From Cristatella mucedo (lineage: Eukaryota; Bryozoa; Phylactolaemata; Cristatellidae), in assembly GCA_009760855.2 (NCBI GenBank), contig WPIO01000109.1, forward strand, positions 1,140,501 to 1,204,500: a DNA stretch of 64,000 nt, written 5' to 3'. The notes below the pieces were generated by a model that saw only the letters and a list, made by a program, of their open reading frames with translations, made no database searches and was not told the origin of the DNA. This document shows positions 56,741 through 64,000 of the stretch, piece after piece; positions within the stretch are counted from its first letter, which is position 1, and the number at the start of each line of letters is the position of its first letter. A program made the position numbers and the translations under genes.

Positions 56741-57969
56741 ACGGAATGAAATTCGCTGTGAGAGCTCCTCATCTTGCACGGAAAACTCCCTGCTTAACAG
56801 CCTCCACTTAATTTTAGATAAGTGGAGTGTCATGTAACAATAAGCCTGGGTCTTAGCATTAGGATAATGCACTTGCACTTTACTACCGAGGTCTTAGGAT
56901 CCAGTAATGCAGCAGGCTACACATTATAGCCTGCTGTGCTTCTTAAGGGATGATAAGTGCAAAGGATCTCCTACCGCTATATTCAAAGGTAAATAAGCCT
57001 TTGGATCAGCCAGTATACACTGTTACAGGTTATAGGACAGCATAGCGTGCACCTATTCACTAAAGTCGATCCCCTACTGCCCACGATTGCCTTCTAACAA
57101 TGCACTGGTCGTCCAGGTTCAATTTTTGCATACCCGGTGCCATTACAGGACGCCATCACCTGCCCAATCCTCTCAGTAGAATCAGCAAGATCTCCCCTTG
57201 ACTTACCATAGCCTCCTGAGAAACAAGCCGACGCCGAAACACTGTTACCCAGTTCTAAAATGTAGCAGCCTTTGAGGTGTGCCGGTTACGGGCTCCACAG
57301 TGAGTGGAGAAAGATCATGCCGTGGTGGCGCTAGGAGAGACTCAAAGAAAGACCACCTGCGAGTCGGTATCAGTCGAGTCGATATCAGTCGCAAGGTCCG
57401 GCCCCCGAACAGCCTAATGAACAGGTCTTTCTGAATAATCCTTAAAACTAGCAACCGCCAAGGAGTGACCTCGTCCTCTCTAGCTCGGATTATCAAGAAA
57501 GAAGTGTCAAGCAGTATGTTTAAAAGAGCTAGCGCTTGGGCGTTTAGTTTCTGAATTTAGTTAACTTTTCTCAGATAAAGGTATTCGAAGTCCAGCTGAG
57601 TGCATAAGTAAGACTGAGGCTAGACAGCTGACGGTATCGTCGTGTATTTGTTCGCACTCACCGTGTGATCTGCTGGTGTCTGCTCATTGCAAATTCCTGG
57701 ATGCTGTTTGATTGTCTTTTCACCATTCTCACTGCACCGTCAGCGACACATGGCACTGCAGCTTGCTTGTACTCTGACAATGCTGTACTCAGTATAGATT
57801 GTCATCTAACTCGTGATCTCATGAGCTTGGCAAGCTGTCGACCAAAACGTGCTCGTGTTCTGTATTAATCTCGTCACCATCGCCTGTAGGTTTCTTTTGT
57901 CAGCACCAACATGGATGTCTAGCACGTGTTTTTCATCTTGAGCTCTATAGCTGCTTGACGCTTGTACCC
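56741..57969. other. No recognisable gene
   Basis: No long frames, tandem repeats or dispersed-repeat matches were noticed. Confidence 0.4.
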
Positions 57970-58215
57970 GGGATAATAACGTTGCTAAAATTCGGGATTG
58001 TTTTGGCAGAGATACCACATATAAATTGGTCCGTGCATTTGTGACATCCCGCCTCGACTTCTATAACTCGCTGCTTGCTGGTCTACCGGCCAGTGCAATC
58101 AGGTGCTTACAGCTTGCCAACAACTCCGAAGCTAAGTTTGTCAGTCAAAGTGCCTAGAAATAGATTGAGTTCTCTGAGGGCACTATATCAGCTGTATTAT
58201 TTCCATTATTATTAT
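57970..58215 (+). pseudogene. LINE-B, internally deleted copy
   Basis: The segment encoding AKIRDCF, TSRLDFYNSLLAGL and the LQLANNS part (58000-58135) is joined directly to the terminal motif AAAGTGCCTAGAAATAGATT and an ATT-type tail (to about 58215). About 500 bases of the usual element are missing between them. Confidence 0.7.
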
Positions 58216-58879
58216 CATAATTACCTTTTTTGCACTACGTTTGCAGTTATAGATTGTGGATGGCAGGTTAATTTTTCTTACGGAATCCTGTACTGGGGAA
58301 TACACTTGCACAGTTATCAGTGAACTAACTTGTTTCTCCTGCTTTTGAGTCTGTTGCATGACTACCAACATCCCCAATTATGATACCCCAGTTCTATTTA
58401 CTGCGTCAATTTATTCACGTTGTTGCTCCTCACTTTCTTCTCGAGTGATATGAAGCCGGCTGTGGCTGCAGAATGAGCACCGCAGTCTCGTCTAGGCTTT
58501 CACAACAGTTTAAGCATAGCTAGCAATTATAACGCAGCCTGTGCTACGTGTAGCTTTATTTGAAAGTAACCGTTCGTTGGCAGCAAATTTGGGCTTGTCA
58601 AATTTCAGAATGTCTGTATTCGTGGCAGATTTTTTGGAATTTTATAGTATTAACGATTGAAGCTGTTAGAAGGCACATACTCGCTAGTCGAGCTCATGCA
58701 AACACATGCTGAAGGTGAAAACATTTTTTTTAAATACAGCCAGACAATAACAGCTAATTTCTCTGCATAGTTTTTAATGCTGCGTCTTTATGGAAAATTA
58801 TTGAAGTTTGTCTGCACTGCAAGTACCAATGGTTTTGCCACTTTGCACTATCGCAGCATTTGCTCATATAACAAAATAA
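58216..58879. other. No recognisable gene
   Basis: AT-rich, only short frames. Confidence 0.4.
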
Positions 58880-59240
58880 TAATAGTAATACGTGGTTATA
58901 ACGCCCCGAAAACTCAGTGTCTCCCTAATCACTTTCCATTTGCTGCATGATCGAATGGCTAGCTGTGGCATGCTCAATTATGACAACCATAACATAGTTA
59001 GAAGTGACCTGGACAGGGTCAGCTTGCAAATATTATTAATTGCCAGCATGCCCAGTGTCTGCAATCATAAGCACAGATCTTCGTGTGCTTATTGTTTAGC
59101 TTCTTTTTAAATGCAGTCAAGTCGTGCAATGTCGGGAAGTTAGTCAGAATCAAGTTCCGAGCTCCTAGAGTATACAAACTAAAGGCACAGTCCCCACATG
59201 ATTTAAGGTTCATACGAGGTATGGGTAATCGATTACATTA
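58880..59240 (-). pseudogene. LINE-B, 3'-terminal fragment
   Basis: The plus strand begins with ATAATAATAGTAATACG (tail). A CGCCCCGAAAACTCAGTGTC terminal motif, the 3' UTR and the reverse of the NLKS-GDCAFS C-terminal codons (59213-59160) follow. It is old. Confidence 0.6.
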
Positions 59241-60284
59241 TCATGCAGATTAGGCGTTCACAAAAGATATGCCATATGAAAATGTAAGCCTGGCAGCATT
59301 AAGAAATACGATCTAGCTTACCCCGGAATCAACTTTAAATTCCTGCTGGTACTACTCGGACAGCATGTACAAAGTGAGTTAAGATTTAGCTCTGTGAGGA
59401 CGATGAACTAATTTCATAGCATCAATAATAGTTTTTGTACACGTCAGATATTCCCATCAATGCTTCAACTCAGACCTTGCACTGAGGCTGTGACAAAAAT
59501 CAGAGCCATTGAAATATTTTGACGTCGGTTTCGATGCGATAAAAAGCTGCTATACTGCCGAGTGAAGTCAGGGTAACGAAGTCTCGACTACATTTTTTTC
59601 GTGAGGCGTCAGGTCATGCAATATTTGTGTATATTCAATCTTAAGGAAAACCTTTAAAAATATTGTAATCGTAATGAGCACACGAATTCCTTTACTTTGT
59701 GCTTTTCAGTACAAAGACAATATTTTGTCAACATGAAATGCTCAAAATACGGTTTATTTTATGATTCTACGTATTTTACTGACTTCGTGAGATGAAACTA
59801 GGATGCTCTGACAACTTATGTAGTAATATGCAGCCATTTAGGAATCAATTTAAATGCTCTGCTGCACAGGGGATTTACTGGCATGTATATGATACTGATG
59901 GCTTTTAACGTTTGAGGTCCCTAAGCTTAAGTTATAAGATATATTAAAAAGACAGGATCAAAAAAAGAACCTGTAAAATAAGACTTGACTGGTTTCCAGT
60001 CATGTTGAGAGCACCTGCAAACGACTGTGAAGCGTAATGCACTCAGCTGTAACTGCAGTACAATAACAGCTTGGAAGGGAAGTAGCTCAGAGTGTCACAG
60101 CCTATAACGTTCGCTCAGTTTTCTTGTCCGTTGAACCTACCTTATTATGACCACATTCATTCAGCGAACAGGTGGTGAATCCACTTCTATCAATGTAGGC
60201 CATGAATGATAAGAGAATGACGAAACGATTTGGAAACTATAAGAGATGACACTATAAGAGATTGACCAAACGATTTGGCAAAAA
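59241..60284. other. No recognisable gene
   Basis: AT-rich. No repeat, frame or RNA-gene signature was recognised. Confidence 0.4.
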
Positions 60285-61060
60285 CTGGCTCCAACGGATG
60301 GCAACGACCATCCTCAAACTGAATGATGATCGAAATAAACTTTAGGGTTAGGGGAAAAACCTTGGAAAAGACTCGGAAATTGAAAAGCTTGAAACTCAAA
60401 GTCAGCCCTACCAGCATATCAAGCGTACCATATGCACCAAGTCTAGTGTCCATGTTAGAAACTGAACTTTTGCATGATTACCCCATCAGCTCACACTGTC
60501 AAGTCTGCCTACTTTTAGCTCAGCAGCATTGCGAAATTCAGCCATACTTAGGGCCGGGATACTTAAACAAATTTATCTATGGGTTGCTAATTTTCCACAT
60601 GACTTTCATTCCTCTCTACTAGGTGGTCTATTGCTTGTACAATAAGGCACTTGCTGTTGGTGCAGAAATACCCAGCTTTTTTGTCGGTTATGAGCGTCGC
60701 AGTTGCCCCAGCACACTACTTCTCACCAACCTGAGCTAGCTCTCAATCTTTCAGAATTTTGACTTCAAGATTATGTCACTTAATTGTAGCCCACTTCATT
60801 CTCCTGCTTCTGGTTTACCTATGAGAACTAGCCCCCAAACGGATGAGGAATCCTATCACATATCGTCCGTGGATGAATCTCCATAGGATTAAGCTTTCTC
60901 AAGGTAAATCGTCTGGGGTAAGCAGCTAGTTAATATATCAATAGATATAGTCAAGCTTAAGTTGAATTCAGTTGACCAACGAGAACGCATGCTCGGCCCC
61001 CGTGGCATATATAAACCGATTAAATTGAGAATAATTTCTCTGAGGGCGCTATGCAAACGA
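60285..61060 (+). pseudogene. LINE-B, very diverged copy
   Basis: LKLNDDR-like sequence at 60312, then a KLKSLKLKVSPTSISSV-like segment (60383) and the GERRSCPS-like C-terminal part, heavily altered. A weak terminal motif (TTTCTCTGAGGGCGCTATGC, 61036-61055) precedes the microsatellite, which may have grown from the tail. Confidence 0.5.
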
Positions 61061-61063
<3 letters not shown>

Positions 61064-61159
<96 letters not shown>

Positions 61160-61164
61160 TTGTT

Positions 61165-61238
<74 letters not shown>
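61064..61238. repeat. Self-complementary microsatellite (CA)n-(TA)n-(TG)n
   Basis: CA at 61064-61125, TA at about 61126-61142, TG at about 61147-61238 with short TTTG interruptions. The two arms are inverted complements around the TA centre. All Thr-His and Cys-Val frames here are artefacts. Confidence 0.95.
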
Positions 61239-61241
<3 letters not shown>

Positions 61242-61904
61242 TGCCAATGGGTAATTTATATATTTGCGTCACCCTAATATAATTTCAGGAAAGATAAGAG
61301 GAAAAAAGCAAGTGCTACCCAGAAAAGAAAGGTAAAAGCCTAAGGAGAAGAAAAAAGCAATCAGGTCATGCTAAGTAACATAAGGATTCTTTAAAGAAAA
61401 GGTAAATGTGAAGAAGATCAGCAAATGTAGGTTACCTGGATAGAGATAATTTTCTGAGGGAACTGAATCAAATATATCACTTTGATTATTATTAGTATAA
61501 AGATAAAGACGCTCAATTCTTCAGGGAAAAGCTGATAAATGCAGAGGCAACAAGTAATATTAGTTTGAAGAGGACGAAAGCAAAAAGGATTAATACTATG
61601 ACAAAAACTGGTCACTGGAAAAAAACGAGTGACAGCATAAACCACGACAACACAGTAGAAAACAAAGCTGGGCTAGGTGAAAAGTGCAAGAAAAAGAAGC
61701 TTTCTTTATGAAGACGTAGACTGACACTATTTAAACCATGGGTGTGCAATAACTGCCACCAGAGAAGAAGATAGGAAATCTTCTGCAATTTCTCTCCAGA
61801 ACCCGGCCCTGAATTTTTACTTAACATCCGAAGTTTTACAAATCCTGTTTTACATCTCATTGCCCAGCGAATTTGAACAGAAATAGCACTATGAGGATCA
61901 AAAG
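61239..61904. other. Mostly featureless; weak LINE tail
   Basis: At 61420-61500, AGCAAATGTAGGTTACCTGG, then TTTTCTGAGGGAACTGAATC and an ATTATTATTAGT end resemble an eroded forward LINE-B tail. The rest is A-rich and non-coding. Confidence 0.4.
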
Positions 61905-62635
61905 GTTAGGGCTGACATGCACAGGGTTAGCATGCAAGTTCGTTTAGTGGCAAGTTTAGTGGCAAACTGTTGGATTCCGAAAAGCGGGTGGTACGATGCT
62001 TGGCCTGATGGGGGAGTAGATCTGAGAGATAGGCTGGAGCCAAAGAATGAAGATAACTGAAAGTGAGCGACAAAACCTGGAAGTCAATCTGCTGCTTGAC
62101 TGGTAGCCAGTGCCGGTCGGCGAGAAGTGGAGTAATGTGGTAACTGCGACGCTCACGACAGACAAGCCTAGCTAGCTGAGGAGTTTTGTGCCAACTGTAA
62201 TCGCCTGATTGCACATGCCGGTAGGCCAACAAGCAGTGAGTTACTGAAGTCAAGACCGGGTGTCAGAAATGCATTGACCAACTTAGACGAGGTATCCTTA
62301 TTTAAACAGGCTCAAATTTGAGCAATATTACGTAGCTGAAAGTAGGCAGACTTGACTGTAGAGCTGACATCTTCGTCTAAAGAGAGGCCACTTTGGAACA
62401 TGACACCTAGATTTTGAGCTTATTCAAAGGGAGATATGCTGGCAGAACCAATTTTGAGCGTCAGCCTTTCCAAAATCTGAATTACACTGGGTTCGCCCAA
62501 AAATAATAAGTTTGTTTTATCATCGGTAATTTTTAAAACTTTGCTGCCATCCATGTGCAGATGTCACCAATACATGCAGCAAGGGAGTTGAGAGAAATCG
62601 AGGTGCTCGAAGGCTGGGAGTGATCAAAGCGATGT
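61905..62635 (-). pseudogene. LINE-B, fragment without tail
   Basis: The reverse strand covers, from 62635 down, the CFDPSQP-following region, ANFLKITDDKT, RLTLKIGSASISPF, the SRLDFSNSLLVGLPACAIR-equivalent and PAYLSDLLPHQAKHRTTRF (61990). The terminal motif and tail are missing. A short local duplication (GTTTAGTGGCAA) sits at about 61942. Confidence 0.7.
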
Positions 62636-63579
62636 TAAAAACTGAAATGGTTGAATCTGAAAGATGGATTCACCAATCAGTTTACGAATGTTTGCTCTGA
62701 GCTATGTCAAAATTAGAAAGAAATCAGCATGCCTATATTATGAACGGAACTGTCTAATTTGAGATTTCATGGCTGACCATTATTCTGCTGAGAGTAATTT
62801 GGAGACTGCCTAGCAAATGACGACAGTACACCTAATATTAATAGCGTCGATTTAAAGATGTCAAGGCTGATAGAGTAATCAGTATGCCCTAAGTGCCAGG
62901 CCTTGATAAAGCTGTGTAATTTAAAACCAGGAAATCCGATCTACTGGTTGAGAGGCCAGATATTGCGATTTTAAAAGAGGTTATTGAAAATGGTTATGAG
63001 TTATTCGCAGGTGCACGGTACCTTAGCCATGCCAGCTAGAATCCCGGCGGCAAACCCTAATAATTAGCCCAAGAAACGCTTGCTCAACGTGCAAGAAGCC
63101 TCGAGTAAAATATGACACGATTATTGAATTAAACCTTAACCTGCCAGGTTTGAATTAGTGGTTAGTTGAAATGACTAACAACCCAACCATAATCAACGTA
63201 ACAACGACAGTCTTTTTCTTCTTTCACATCTCTATATAGATCCAAACTAGTAGGGAAATCGCCCTCTTGGCACGTCCCTCTCTCAAATTCATACCGTTGG
63301 CAGTTTTCTCGCAACCATCTTTTCGATCTCTTATTTGCAGACTCTTGGGCAACTAACTATCAATGGTGGCATAACACTATTGCCCCGGCTACCAAGTCTT
63401 CCTTAATTTAAGATTTCCTGATCTCATTTCGATTCATTGTTCAATAAATCATTTTTTCCGCTGCATGGAAAATTTTAAAATTGATTTATTTATTTGAGAA
63501 TTGTGTGTTCGGCTGAAAATACTTTAATCTTTGAGCAGTGGGAAAAAGAGTACAACAGCTGTTGTGCTATCGTGAGGAG
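62636..63579. other. No recognisable gene
   Basis: No repeat or frame assigned. This is the left flank of the probable LTR at the window edge. Confidence 0.4.
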
Positions 63580-63965
63580 TGTTGCACGACTATGGTGGCT
63601 CAAGAGCCAACTGCAGCATTTCTGCCAGTTGCATCGGCCTACATTCCTTAGGAGCGGCTCGTCTATATCGGCCAAACTGTCGACCTCGGCCGTACGTCAG
63701 TTCGAAAAGATTGTCACCAAACCTCTTTTTGGCAATCGAGCTAGATGTTCATCGGTTATCGAGTAGCAATACCAATACCTAACCCATGTGATCTACTCTG
63801 CTAGAACCAATGCCACTAAGCTGTTACTTCACTGACCAGGCTACCTATTTAAGAGTATGGAGCCGCTTGTTCATCGCGGCCGCAGCAGCCAGCAGTCGGA
63901 GCTATGCCGGACCAGTTTCCGTTGGAACGAGGGAGGTAGGGCAGACAGACATTTACACGTGCAAT
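63580..63965 (+). repeat. Probable 5' LTR of an element running off the window
   Basis: The proposed start TGTTGCACG and end CGTGCAAT are nearly inverted complements. A TATA-like TATTTAAG lies at 63846-63853, 112 bases before the end, and a primer-binding-like sequence follows at once. About 386 bp is a normal LTR size. The second LTR and the coding part would lie outside the window, so this rests on local signals only. Confidence 0.45.
63846..63853 (+). promoter_or_regulatory. TATA-like box in the probable LTR
   Basis: TATTTAAG within CTACCTATTTAAGAGTATGG, placed as expected for a U3 promoter. Confidence 0.4.
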
Positions 63966-63983
63966 TGACGCCCACGGGGAAGG
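63966..63983 (+). promoter_or_regulatory. Primer-binding-site-like sequence
   Basis: TGACGCCCACGGGGAAGG resembles the TGGCGCCC class of primer-binding sites that pair with a tRNA 3' end, with an A in the third position. Location directly behind the LTR end supports it. Confidence 0.4.
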
Positions 63984-64000
63984 GGGAAACGCCGCCAGGA

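Noticed and set aside
60889-61282. Thr-His and Cys-Val frames on both strands
   Set aside because: Microsatellite artefacts at 61064-61238.

Overview
The window is transposon-dense nuclear DNA of an animal, most likely an invertebrate. The evidence is the content: two families of endonuclease/reverse-transcriptase LINEs ending in short simple-repeat tails, tRNA-derived SINEs, Ty3/Gypsy LTR retrotransposons, an R2/NeSL-like LINE remnant, a BED-finger hAT transposase, and long CA/TA/CT microsatellites. I found no convincing host gene, rRNA or tRNA gene, operon or CRISPR. The species cannot be read from the sequence. The Gypsy pol reminds me of worm (flatworm/nematode) elements, but that is from memory and unchecked.

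Family names here are mine. LINE-A and LINE-B are both of CR1/L2 type: an AP-like endonuclease, an RT with YADD, and a conserved C-terminal region. LINE-A ends in a TACAT-like repeat; LINE-B ends in (ATT)n. SINE-A is tRNA-derived and carries a LINE-B-like tail. SINE-B is a second tRNA-like family. R3 and R4 are unclassified repeats.

Layout. 1-8 kb: dispersed repeat D0, unit R1/U1 with a diverged SINE-A, block U2 with a reverse-strand LINE-B. 8-15 kb: LINE-B and R3 fragments, the R2/NeSL-like remnant at 9.95-10.75 kb, two head-to-tail LINE-B copies, and a LINE-A. 15-19.7 kb: SINE-A, two LINE-B copies, a LINE-A tail. 19.6-25.3 kb: an inverted copy of R1 carrying a small hAT fragment, a hAT element with a broken transposase, and the best LINE-B. 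25.3-32.5 kb: second copies of U1 and U2, separated by LINE-A and LINE-B pieces, including a LINE-B/LINE-A chimera. 32.5-42.6 kb: mostly decayed sequence, a large microsatellite block, an unidentified reverse ORF, LINE-A, SINE-B and R3 copies.

42.6-54.5 kb is the most informative part. A broken coiled-coil coding remnant and an LTR-like fragment precede a nearly complete reverse-strand LINE-A. That LINE-A is split by a 4,270-bp Gypsy element (Gypsy-1, 46730-50999) flanked by a perfect 5-bp target duplication. Gypsy-1 has gag with two zinc knuckles, an A_AAA_AAC slippery heptamer six bases before the gag stop codon and in phase with the protease, then protease, RT/RNase H and integrase. It is disabled by a frame change, one internal TGA, a Cys-to-Tyr change in the integrase zinc finger and a nearly deleted 3' LTR. 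Next to it lies an older Gypsy copy (Gypsy-2), itself hit by a SINE-A and by a microsatellite inside its RT.

54.5-64 kb: SINE-B, LINE-B fragments in both orientations, a self-complementary CA/TA/TG microsatellite, and at the right edge a probable 5' LTR with a primer-binding-site-like sequence, suggesting an LTR element that continues beyond the window.

Boundaries of decayed repeats were set by eye and may be off by tens of bases.
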